Assembly: GCA_022822085.1 (NCBI GenBank)
Contig: JAJECK010000080.1
Coordinates: 1-38,523 of the forward strand
Reading direction: 5' to 3'
Length of the DNA: 38,523 nt
DNA from: Candidatus Poribacteria bacterium
Lineage (GTDB): Bacteria; Poribacteria; WGA-4E; WGA-3G
How positions within the stretch are numbered: position 1 is the first letter of the stretch; each line of letters begins with the position of its first letter. A model generated the notes under the pieces. The model was given only the letters and a program-made list of their open reading frames with translations. It was not told the DNA's origin and made no database searches. The translations under genes were made by a program, and so were the position numbers. Shown here piece after piece: positions 1-9,606 of this stretch.

Positions 1-1324
<1,324 letters not shown>

Positions 1325-1437
1325 CATCTAACAAGGATATTCTCACACAATCTCCTTGTTCATAACGCTCTAAATTTTACAAGGCATATACGACTTCCTA
1401 TTTAACTTTCAAAAGCACACTTTCTCACTTCTCTCAG

Positions 1438-1511
1438 GGGCTTATAGCTCAGAAGGTTAGAGCGCGCGCCTGATAAGCGCGAGGTCCCTGGTTCGATTCC
1501 AGGTAAGCCCA
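1438..1511 (+). tRNA. tRNA-Ile (anticodon GAT)
   Basis: A full cloverleaf can be drawn. The acceptor stem GGGCTTA (1438-1444) pairs with TAAGCCC (1504-1510), with discriminator A at 1511. The D-stem is GCTC/GAGC, the anticodon stem is CGCGC/GCGCG around the loop CTGATAA (anticodon GAT), and the T-loop is TTCGATT. CCA is not encoded. It lies about 120 bases after the 16S 3' end, the normal internal-spacer position, but no tRNA-Ala and no 23S gene follow. Confidence 0.97.
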
Positions 1512-1936
1512 TACTTTCTTAAAATCTCCAATCATCTTAATTAACAATCTTCCCAACAATTTCATTAGATATAGAATAGTTTTGTAAATATTAGCAATAC
1601 AATTTCCTTGTTATAATGGAATATCATCAGTTTATGTTTAGTTCATCACCCTAATGTTTTCCCCGCAGACAAACAGATGTATAGTAATACCATTTCTAAA
1701 TGATAACTTACCATTACCAAAACACGCGTTCAATGTGAATGCCTTATGTGCTTCACCCAGCGCAATTCATTACGCCTCGGCCGTTTTCTACTTTAAGGTG
1801 AACCTACAAGCCTTATAATGAAATCCTATTATTTACAACGAGCTTCAATATTTTCTTGTAGCTTAATATAAATTTATTTCGTTACTTTGCCATCGGAAAT
1901 TGGTTTCATATTTTTTAACTCGAGGAGGGTTAACCT
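1512..1936 (+). other. non-coding stretch where 23S would be expected
   Basis: These 425 AT-rich bases lie between tRNA-Ile and the sigma factor gene. There is no 23S or 5S sequence, no second tRNA and no convincing ORF. It contains ATACCATTTCTAA at 1687-1699, which recurs at 26788-26800 and inverted near 26890-26901. A TATAAT hexamer at 1814-1819 could belong to a promoter for the sigma gene, but no good -35 box lies at the right distance. A strong ribosome binding site, GAGGAGGG (1922-1929), closes the stretch seven bases before the sigma ATG. Confidence 0.75.
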
Positions 1937-2554
1937 ATGGCGCGCCAATCTAAGAATAAACTGTCTGCGACCGAAGATACTTACTTAGTCACACAAGTCA
2001 AACAAGGGAATGAAGTAGCGTTTAGACAGTTGTTTGATAAACACTATGAGTGGGTATATAGTAAAGCATATCGTATACTAAAACACCATCAGGATGCAGA
2101 AGAGGTAAGCTTGGATGTATTTACAAAGGTCTGGGAAAAACTACAAAACGATCAATGGGACCCCAAGAAAGGAAGTTTTTGGGCTTGGTTTAATAAACTT
2201 GCGTTTAATACAATTATAGATGCATTTAGAAAAAGAGGTCGGATTCGTGAATCGGTCTTAACTTATGAAGAGCAGGATGACTCTCCGTTGAACGAATATG
2301 AAGATAGTAGCCCCGGACCAGACAAACATATTATCGCTCAGGAGGCACAAGAAATTTTAGAGGAAGCTCTTGAACAGGTAACAAAACCGAACCACCGTAT
2401 TGCTTGGATATTACGACATTTAGAAGGATGTAGTGTTGCAGAGATTTCCCGTATACTTAATAGAAAAGAAGGTACTGTGAAAATCTGGATTTACCGGTGC
2501 ACACAAGAACTCAAACAGGGACTAATCAATAAAGGAATTACATGGATACAATAG
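1937..2554 (+). CDS. RNA polymerase sigma factor, ECF/sigma-70 family
   Basis: A 205-aa sigma factor that would direct core RNA polymerase to a dedicated promoter set. Region 2 spans roughly residues 18-100: the core-binding helix FRQLFDKHYEWVYSKAY, the segment AEEVSLDVFTKVWEKL, and the -10-recognition helix FNKLAFNTIIDAFRKRGR. A region-4 helix-turn-helix spans roughly residues 145-195, with SVAEISRILNRKEGTVKIWI as the recognition unit. An acidic linker (about residues 108-130) joins them, as in ECF factors with only two conserved regions. The ATG follows a strong GAGGAGGG site. No zf-HC2, FecR or other anti-sigma gene is adjacent. The next genes downstream, on the same strand after 478 bases, are the WD40 array. 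Control of that array by this factor is only an inference from position. Confidence 0.93.
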   Translation: MARQSKNKLSATEDTYLVTQVKQGNEVAFRQLFDKHYEWVYSKAYRILKHHQDAEEVSLDVFTKVWEKLQNDQWDPKKGSFWAWFNKLAFNTIIDAFRKRGRIRESVLTYEEQDDSPLNEYEDSSPGPDKHIIAQEAQEILEEALEQVTKPNHRIAWILRHLEGCSVAEISRILNRKEGTVKIWIYRCTQELKQGLINKGITWIQ

Positions 2555-2633
2555 ATAAATTTTTGATATTATCCATACATGGAGAATACTCATACGTTTT
2601 TAACGTGAGTTCCGTATTTGTAGCCCAAACTTT

Positions 2634-2900
2634 ATGTAGATTAATTTATTAATTCGGTCCTTTTTTATCCGTCCGAGGTAAGTTTCGCTCCTCCGCTGGC
2701 GAGGCGGGGAATGCCTAATGAAGATTAATTTATTAATTCGGTCCTTTTTTATCCGTCCGAAGCAGGTTTCCCTCCGCCGCTGGCGAGGTTTCCTAACCTC
2801 GCCAAATTACCGATTTATTTTCTTAATCTTCATATGGCATTCATACCGTTGATTTCTTCCTAACCTCGCCAAATTACCGATTTATTTTCTTAATCTTCAT
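2634..2900. repeat. outer palindromic MITE-like element, interrupted
   Basis: The outer copy consists of 2634-2717 plus 2834-2900 (151 bases once joined). It starts ATGTAGATTAA and ends TTAATCTTCAT, an 11-base terminal inverted repeat with one mismatch. When joined, its centre reads GGGGAATGCCTA then ATGGCATTCATACC. This closely matches the intact copy at the right end of the window (38266-38451, opposite orientation), where GAATGCC and GGCATTC form a hairpin. The interruption falls in that hairpin's loop. No protein is encoded, so movement would need a transposase supplied in trans. Confidence 0.75.
2718..2833. repeat. inner palindromic MITE-like element, 11-bp TIRs
   Basis: A 116-base element bounded by a perfect 11-base inverted repeat, ATGAAGATTAA (2718-2728) and TTAATCTTCAT (2823-2833). 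Its first 43 bases repeat 2634-2676 with one mismatch. Its last 44 (2790-2833) are identical to 2857-2900. The centre is a strong hairpin, GGCGAGGTT-TCCT-AACCTCGCC (2782-2803). It sits inside the outer copy of the same family, so it looks like a later insertion. A target-site duplication cannot be defined with confidence. Confidence 0.78.
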
Positions 2901-3032
2901 TTAGTTTGCGTCATTTGTGATACCATCTAACAGATTGTGCTACAAGAACACGCGTAATTTATCCAACAGACGCAATGAATCTCGGACGATTTTATTTATG
3001 GAAGTCACGTTAAAATAATTTGGAGGTATTGT

Positions 3033-5027
3033 ATGGAAAATAGAACCACTTCGATCCCCACTCTTAGACCCATTGACGACACAGATGTAACAACCTGGGA
3101 ACTTCCCGAAGGTGCAATCGCTCGATTGGGACGTGGAAGTGTACGTGATATGGAATTTTCACCGGATGGACAGTACTTCGCTGTTGGATCAACGATAGGA
3201 CTTTGGATGTATCAACTTTCAACTCTTTCCCCAATCACGCTCTGGGAAACTGATAGAGGATCTATAGATGGTGTTACATTCTCACCTGATAGTCGATGGA
3301 TTGCTTCAACTACACTTCACGAAGCACTCAGGGTGTGGGACATCCAGAACAAGAGTTGTATTGCTGAGATGGAATTTAGGGAAAAACAGGACCGTTTCGG
3401 AATTACCAAACCTGTTTTTTCCGCAGATGGAGAACGTCTCGTTGCATTTAAGGAGCACAACAAGGTTTATGTTTGGTGCCCTCGCACCGGTACGAAAATG
3501 AGAGAAATAGAAATCAAATTAAATGGAACAGAAAACGAAACAATTAATGGGATCTATCCCACCTGCTTTTCTCCGGATATCAGTTTGTTGGCAGGTACGT
3601 GTTACGATCATAGAAACCGTACCGCTGAATTCATAGCACTATGGGACATGGAGACAGGTGAACAAGTTACCCGTCTCGAATGGTCTGAAAGATGGGGTAA
3701 CCTCTGTTTTTCACCGTGTGGAAGGTTTCTTGCTGCCGGCAGTTTAGAGGGTAAAATTCATGTGTGGGACGTGGAAAGTGGAAATCTGACTGCAAGCTAT
3801 TCTGACTATGGAGATGCACGAATGACACCATATTATCCATCGGAAGGTGGATTGATGGCAACTATGGTTTTTCCATCTGAACCTAAAATTGAAGTCTGGG
3901 ATTTAGAAAGAAACGAAAAAATGGTGACGCTCGAAAAAGGGAGCAGACATAGTTTTGTCCGTTTTTCGAAAGATGACACACAATTTGCTTATACTGATGA
4001 TGGTGAAATCAAATTCTGGACAAAAGAAAAACCCGTCCCTGAAGTACTTCCGAGTATTAAAGGACATACACGTACAGTCAGTTCATTAGCCTATGCAACA
4101 GATGAGAAAACGCTTGTGGCTACGTACTGGGGGTGGAAAGCACTCTTTTGGGATGTTCACCGCAGACGAGGACAACGTCCAACTGGAACAGATTTGCCCA
4201 CAAGTAAAACACTTCATCTCTACAAGGACAATGAGGGCAAAATATATGCAACGGGTGGAGACAGTGATTACCTAAGTGTGTGGGAGAATGGCAATAGTGA
4301 ATCAATCACTGATATTCCAATACAGGAGCAAAAACTGCTACCGATCACAGGTAGTGAGGCGTTCGCACAAACAGCAGACCGGATAGCGCGGGCAGATAGA
4401 GATCATAACATCTATGTATGGATGTGTAAATCAGTATCAAACAGAAAAGACAAAAAAGAAGGTTGGAAATTACATGTAAATCTGATCGGACATACAGAAT
4501 ATATTGAAGGGGTAGCGTTCAGTCCTGATGGAAAACAACTCGCGAGTATATCGCGAGATAGAACTGCCAGATTATGGGACGTTGAATCCGGAGAACAGAT
4601 CATGGACCTACCTTTATCACCACCTTCAGGCCCCAGACGATACCGAAGTTATGACAGAGGTATTACGTTTTCACCTCGTGGAGACTTAATCGCAGGTGGA
4701 CAGTGGGGAGAGATAGTGCTGTGGAATGCAACAGATGGAAAAATCTATATGACAATTCCACAACCAGAAGGAAATCAGCGACCGATTACATTATGTTTTT
4801 CACCGTGTGGGGAGTATCTCCTTTCCGGTTCATGGTGGCAAGGTGGTTTGCAAAAAGTGCCTATTCGTATGTGGAAGGTTGCAACAGGTGAAAATATCGC
4901 CACGTTTTCTGGACACACTACAGACGTTCAGTGCTTCGCATTTAATCAGGATTGCACTGTTCTTGCCAGCGGTGGACATGATGGGGTAATATTCCTCTGG
5001 GATGTGAAACCGTATATCAATTCATAA
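3033..5027 (+). CDS. WD-1: 14-blade WD40 repeat protein (S type)
   Basis: A 664-aa protein, first of the eleven-gene array. The ATG follows GGAGG (3022-3026). There is no signal peptide or membrane segment, so it should be cytoplasmic. After about 30 residues carrying LRPIDDTDVTTW and LPEGAIARLGRG, the whole chain is WD40 repeats. I count 14, each ending near a W or F plus D, for example VWDIQ at about 105, IHVWDVESG at about 245 and FLWDVKPY at the end. Fourteen fits two seven-bladed propellers in tandem. Blades 3, 6, 9 and 10 are the most degenerate. Unlike nine of its ten paralogs, it lacks the SLYKG-type insert between blades 11 and 12. It carries no enzymatic domain. WD40 domains normally hold protein complexes together; the partner is unknown. 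A 94-base spacer separates it from WD-2. Confidence 0.93.
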   Translation: MENRTTSIPTLRPIDDTDVTTWELPEGAIARLGRGSVRDMEFSPDGQYFAVGSTIGLWMYQLSTLSPITLWETDRGSIDGVTFSPDSRWIASTTLHEALRVWDIQNKSCIAEMEFREKQDRFGITKPVFSADGERLVAFKEHNKVYVWCPRTGTKMREIEIKLNGTENETINGIYPTCFSPDISLLAGTCYDHRNRTAEFIALWDMETGEQVTRLEWSERWGNLCFSPCGRFLAAGSLEGKIHVWDVESGNLTASYSDYGDARMTPYYPSEGGLMATMVFPSEPKIEVWDLERNEKMVTLEKGSRHSFVRFSKDDTQFAYTDDGEIKFWTKEKPVPEVLPSIKGHTRTVSSLAYATDEKTLVATYWGWKALFWDVHRRRGQRPTGTDLPTSKTLHLYKDNEGKIYATGGDSDYLSVWENGNSESITDIPIQEQKLLPITGSEAFAQTADRIARADRDHNIYVWMCKSVSNRKDKKEGWKLHVNLIGHTEYIEGVAFSPDGKQLASISRDRTARLWDVESGEQIMDLPLSPPSGPRRYRSYDRGITFSPRGDLIAGGQWGEIVLWNATDGKIYMTIPQPEGNQRPITLCFSPCGEYLLSGSWWQGGLQKVPIRMWKVATGENIATFSGHTTDVQCFAFNQDCTVLASGGHDGVIFLWDVKPYINS

Positions 5028-5121
5028 ACATCCCTCGTCAATTCTCTTGGTTAAATTCGCAATACATCTCAACGTGCAAGATTAACAAATCTCATCATCC
5101 ATTAGAGATAAGGAGATAATT

Positions 5122-7317
5122 TTGGAAAACAAAACCACTTCAACCCCAGCACTTAGACCACTTGACGACACAGATGTAACAACCTGGAAACTCCCCGAAG
5201 GAGCGATCGCACGTTTTGGTAGAGGACAGATAGGTAAAATGGCATTTTCGCCTGATGGGACACATCTTGCTGTTCCGACACGTATCGGTTGCTGGTTATA
5301 TGATCTTGATACGATGACACACCGCGCACTGTGGGGGACAGAACGTGGGATGGTAAGGACCGCCTCATTTTCTGACGATGCACAATGGATTGCTACCAGC
5401 GACTGGGACGGTGTTGTGAAGATATGGGACACACAAGATCTAAAATGTGTCGCAGAAATTGGTGTGTCCGAGAATTCGGGAGTAGTGAGAGTAAGCGCTA
5501 GCAATTTTACCTTTTTACCTGATGGACAACACTTAGCTATGTACTACGTTGACCTATATTCCGACCAGACTCCAAGACTCAATGACAGACAGTGCTCTGT
5601 CTACGCTTGGCATCCAGACACCGACATCCCTATCACAAGCCACACTCTAAAGTCTGAACGAGTAAATGGTGAAGTTAGTCCTGTAGTATTTTCATCGGAT
5701 GGTACTCTCTTTGCATACACGCCTGATGCAAACATCACATCCGTTATCTGTATGGAGACAGGCGAGCAGATTGCAGAACTTCACGACGACTACACCGAAA
5801 AATCCGCGGAAGGATGCTACAGACTTGCTTTTTCTCCTTGTGGACAGTATCTTGCCGCCTGTAATAAGGGAAACAAGGTGCATGTGTGGAATATACAAAA
5901 CGGCGCTTTGGAAATGGAACCGACAAATTATGGTGGAGATAGTTACATAAAATTTGGCATACCTTTTTATACGACTGATGGGAACTTACGGGTTGCCGGT
6001 ATTGGCGGTATTGCAGTAGTGTTATGGGATGCCATGCATCAGGAGACAATAGATACTTTTGAATCTTGGAATCCATCTTATATGAGTGCGTGTTTTTCAG
6101 CAGATGGCACAAGGTTCGCTGTCGCTAATGGACGCGGAGAACTTCACATCTGGACAGCAGGAACACCGTCAACACTTGAATCTCTCCCTGTACATCATCA
6201 GAACGTTAATCCAGTAAGCTTCTCTAACGATAGCCATAAATTGGTAAGTAACCACAAAACCCGCTCTGCCGTTTGTGTGTGGAATGTTAAGCGGCGACAA
6301 GTAGAACGTACATTCCATTTCCAAATCCGGAATCCTAACGTTCCAGGTTCCATAATTTTATCAAACAGTCTTGAACTTCTGGCTACCACCGAAGAAAGTA
6401 AAAAATCCATTAAAGTTTTGAATCTCGTGTCTAACACCCAAGTCGCAGAACTCACCGGAAATCCAGCGCGAGTGCGTAATATGGTTTTTTCTCCTACAGG
6501 AGAATATCTCGTCACTGCGGGTCTCCGAACTCCTATTAAAGTTTGGCACGTTACCTCTGGTGCGCAAGTCGCTGAACTTCCCAGAAATCCATCTTCACAT
6601 GTGTCTAAGATAGAGTTCTCACCTATAGGGGAATACTTCGTTATCATCTATGGAGATAGTATCGCTGTGTGGGATGCACAGCAATGGGAAAAACACTATC
6701 AAGTGCCATTAACACCACAGAAACCTCCGGGTTGGAAATTAGATTTTGACTCAAATGGCAAGCAATTTTTCACTCGTCCACGAAGAGGCGCTGCTATTGT
6801 ATGGGATTTTAAAAGAGGCGAACAAGTCGGATTGCTTGATCCCGATACAGTTATAGAAACTTCGCTATATAAAGGTAAGCAAAAAGACCTCCAACGGGCC
6901 GAAGAACGGCAGAAAAAAGATCCCCGCCTCATTAGGGCACTTCAGACTTCTTCTCGTCATAATATCATTGCTGGTGGAATGTGGGGGGAAATTAGACTTT
7001 GGGACGCAACTACCTTCAAAACACGGATGGCACTAATTCAACCCACAGGATATCAAGCACCCTACGCGCTTGCATTTTCACCGTGTGGTAACTACCTCGC
7101 CTCTGGTTCTCGATGGGACCCGCAATGGGAAAAGGAACAGAAAAAGACATCCATCCGTTTGTGGGATGTTGCCACTGGTGAAAACGTCCACACATTTTGG
7201 GCACACCCTACCGATATCCTGTCGCTTGCTTTTTCACCGGATGGTGAACTCTTAGCAAGTAGCAGTTATGATGGCACTATCCTCCTTTGGGATATGAACC
7301 CTTTTTTCAACTGTTAA
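5122..7317 (+). CDS. WD-2: 15-blade WD40 repeat protein (L type)
   Basis: A 731-aa member with a TTG start, chosen because AAGGAGAT lies just upstream and the next residues (ENKTT) align with ATG-initiated paralogs. The N-terminus LRPLDDTDVTTW then LPEGAIARFGRG matches WD-1, WD-3 and WD-9. I count 15 repeats, one more than S members. The extra one lies around residues 445-520, where IKVWHVTSGAQVAEL is followed by IAVWDAQQWEK. The L-type hallmark TPDANITSV (blade 4) and the run GCYRLAFSPCGQYLAACN (blade 5) are present. SLYKG lies at about 581-585, followed by a charged stretch (KQKDLQRAEERQKK). The last blade ends TILLWDMNPFFNC. The protein is probably cytoplasmic and has no catalytic motif. 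A 134-base spacer precedes WD-3. Confidence 0.93.
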   Translation: MENKTTSTPALRPLDDTDVTTWKLPEGAIARFGRGQIGKMAFSPDGTHLAVPTRIGCWLYDLDTMTHRALWGTERGMVRTASFSDDAQWIATSDWDGVVKIWDTQDLKCVAEIGVSENSGVVRVSASNFTFLPDGQHLAMYYVDLYSDQTPRLNDRQCSVYAWHPDTDIPITSHTLKSERVNGEVSPVVFSSDGTLFAYTPDANITSVICMETGEQIAELHDDYTEKSAEGCYRLAFSPCGQYLAACNKGNKVHVWNIQNGALEMEPTNYGGDSYIKFGIPFYTTDGNLRVAGIGGIAVVLWDAMHQETIDTFESWNPSYMSACFSADGTRFAVANGRGELHIWTAGTPSTLESLPVHHQNVNPVSFSNDSHKLVSNHKTRSAVCVWNVKRRQVERTFHFQIRNPNVPGSIILSNSLELLATTEESKKSIKVLNLVSNTQVAELTGNPARVRNMVFSPTGEYLVTAGLRTPIKVWHVTSGAQVAELPRNPSSHVSKIEFSPIGEYFVIIYGDSIAVWDAQQWEKHYQVPLTPQKPPGWKLDFDSNGKQFFTRPRRGAAIVWDFKRGEQVGLLDPDTVIETSLYKGKQKDLQRAEERQKKDPRLIRALQTSSRHNIIAGGMWGEIRLWDATTFKTRMALIQPTGYQAPYALAFSPCGNYLASGSRWDPQWEKEQKKTSIRLWDVATGENVHTFWAHPTDILSLAFSPDGELLASSSYDGTILLWDMNPFFNC

Positions 7318-7451
7318 ACATTCCTTATCAATTCATTTTTAGCATAGTGATGCTGCTCACATTGCATAACTCTCTCAGTCAATTCGTATAATACTCAGCG
7401 AACGAGGTCACCAGATTTCACATGCTCATTAACAATAGAAGGAGATGTATT

Positions 7452-9506
7452 ATGGAAAACAGAAACCCTTCAGCTCATGCACTTAGACCACTTGACGACA
7501 CAGACGTGACAACTTGGAAACTTCCTGAAGGTGCGATCGGCAGATTAGCGCGAGGACGAGTAACGGATATGTCTTTTTCAGCTAGTGGTAAATATCTTGC
7601 TGTTGCTACGCCGATCGGTTGTTGGTTATATGATAGTTCGTCGCTGAAACCACTCGCCCTATTTGACACAGAACGTGGGATGCTTTCTGCTGTCATATTT
7701 TCGCACGATACACAGTTGATTGCCACTTGTAATCTTGATGGTGTTGTGAAGGTATGGGACACACAAACACTGCAGTGTCTTGCGAAGATAGACCATCGCG
7801 AGAATGTAGAGGCAACGACCGGGTATTTTTGGCAGCTCTGTTTTTCTCAAGATAACCAATACTTAGCCGCATCTTGTTTTGACAAACAAAATGTTGTCTA
7901 CGCGTGGCAACAAAACACGGACGAACCTATTACAAACTTTCCGATTGACGTTGAAGATACGAGGGGGCACGATTTTCCTATCTGTTTTTCTCCGATAAAT
8001 AATTTAATCGCATACGTGTCTGCTGGAACACCCCATCACACTCTCACTATTTTCGATGTTGAAACCGGTGAACACATCACACATCTGAACCAATCCTCAA
8101 TACTATCTTCACACCGTTATCTCGTCTTTTCTCCATGCGGACAATATATTGCTGCTGCTAATCAGAACAATGAAGTGTTGGTATGGAATATTTACAACGG
8201 CACTTTGGAAACAGAAATCATTGCTTATGAAGGGAAAAGTTTAATCCCTGCCTATACACCTGATGGCACACTACGCGTTGCCGATATTCACGATAATAAA
8301 ATTGTGATATGGGATGCTATCCGAAAAGAAAAAATAGATATGTTTGAACGTAAGGGGCGCGGACTATCCTGTTTTTCGACTGACGGCACTCATTTTGTAA
8401 AACTTATCTCACGCAGCAATATTTGTATATGGACAGTCGGTTCTCCTTCAATGACCGTTTCAAGTGCTGCTGGTCATAAACCTGTTGCACATTCGGTTGC
8501 TTTTATTGAAAACGGAAAAACATTAGCAAGTGGACATGCGTTTGGCATGTATCGTGTGTTCTGGGATGTCGCACAAAGAAAAACAGAAAAGATATTTCCA
8601 ACGCAAAAGATACAAGCACAACGCACAGCTCTAACTGAAAACCTGACAGAAGAAGAAAGACGGCAGTGGTACCGTCTCAGTGCCTTGTCGCCATGTGGAG
8701 AACGGCTTGCACTACGCGACCTTCCGAGAGGGTCAGTTGAAATCTGGGACATTACGTCTGAAACCCTCATTACAGAACTATCGGATAGTAAGGGATTTGG
8801 GCGTGAAATACGTTTTTCACCAACAGGTGAACATTTCATCGGAGCAGCACCTAAAGGTGATATCGGAGTCTGGGATACAGAGTCCGGTGAAAAAGTCAAT
8901 ACACTTACAGGAGACAACCGAATGATCTTAACAACATCGTTTCACCCCGATGGTAAACAACTCGCTGCAGCACCAAGAGGGAGTTCTGGAATGCTTTGGG
9001 ATATTGTCAGTGGTGAACTGATCGGATTGTTCCCTTCAGATCTGCCAGAAGATACCTCACGTTATAGGGGTGATTCAGTGCAGATAGACCAATATATTCA
9101 AAAATTTAAAAAAATAAACAATCAATCTAAGTGTTGTCCTTACAAACTCGCTTTCTCTCCTTGTGGCACTTCTATTGGCTGTGGGATACAAGATCATATC
9201 CGGTTGCGGGATGTAGGAACTTTAGAAACCTACATGTTTATCCTGCTACCGGAAACGTGTCGTAGACCGTTTGCGCTAACATTTTCTCCCTGCGGAAAAT
9301 ACCTCGTTTCCGGGTCCTGGTGGAGAAAAGGATTGGAGAAAGTGTCCATACGAATATGGGAGATCGCAACAGGAAAAAATATACACACTTTCTGGGGACA
9401 CACGACGGATGTGCAGGATTTAGCTTTCTCACCGAATGGCAAACTTCTGGCAAGTTGCAGTTATGACGGCACTATACTACTTTGGGATATGAAACCTTAT
9501 ATTTAG
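7452..9506 (+). CDS. WD-3: 14-blade WD40 repeat protein (S type)
   Basis: A 684-aa protein. The frame is open from 7422, but ATG 7452 is preferred because GAAGGAGAT sits about eight bases upstream and MENRNPSAHALRPLDD aligns with other members. The signature is TTWKLPEGAIGRLARGRV. It has fourteen repeats. The closest relative in the array is WD-10, not a neighbour: both share AIGRLARGRV, FSPIxNLxAYVSA, KIQAQRTALTENLT and SKGFGREIRFSPTGEHF, with a charged loop of about 25 residues inside blade 9. The SLYKG motif is SRYRG here (about 536-540). In blade 12 the terminal WD is replaced by IRLRDV, a feature shared only with WD-10. The gene ends at IRTLL-type sequence ILLWDMKPYI, and a 100-base spacer precedes WD-4. 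Confidence 0.93.
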   Translation: MENRNPSAHALRPLDDTDVTTWKLPEGAIGRLARGRVTDMSFSASGKYLAVATPIGCWLYDSSSLKPLALFDTERGMLSAVIFSHDTQLIATCNLDGVVKVWDTQTLQCLAKIDHRENVEATTGYFWQLCFSQDNQYLAASCFDKQNVVYAWQQNTDEPITNFPIDVEDTRGHDFPICFSPINNLIAYVSAGTPHHTLTIFDVETGEHITHLNQSSILSSHRYLVFSPCGQYIAAANQNNEVLVWNIYNGTLETEIIAYEGKSLIPAYTPDGTLRVADIHDNKIVIWDAIRKEKIDMFERKGRGLSCFSTDGTHFVKLISRSNICIWTVGSPSMTVSSAAGHKPVAHSVAFIENGKTLASGHAFGMYRVFWDVAQRKTEKIFPTQKIQAQRTALTENLTEEERRQWYRLSALSPCGERLALRDLPRGSVEIWDITSETLITELSDSKGFGREIRFSPTGEHFIGAAPKGDIGVWDTESGEKVNTLTGDNRMILTTSFHPDGKQLAAAPRGSSGMLWDIVSGELIGLFPSDLPEDTSRYRGDSVQIDQYIQKFKKINNQSKCCPYKLAFSPCGTSIGCGIQDHIRLRDVGTLETYMFILLPETCRRPFALTFSPCGKYLVSGSWWRKGLEKVSIRIWEIATGKNIHTFWGHTTDVQDLAFSPNGKLLASCSYDGTILLWDMKPYI

Positions 9507-9606
9507 ATTGAATGATATTCAACGATGTAATATCTGAAGTACTACGAAAGTTGAAGGGTTAGCGTACTCACATTTCCTTCTCGCTATAATAAATAAGGAG
9601 AAAACT

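Larger units (their letters stand above)
2555..3032 (+). other. intergenic region with nested palindromic element
   Basis: The gap between the sigma factor and the first WD40 gene. About 267 bases (2634-2900) are made of two nested copies of a short inverted-repeat element, described separately. The remaining 2901-3021 has no recognised -35/-10 pair. A GGAGG site at 3022-3026 serves WD-1. Any promoter for the array would be expected between 2901 and 3021, or further upstream with the sigma gene. Confidence 0.7.
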
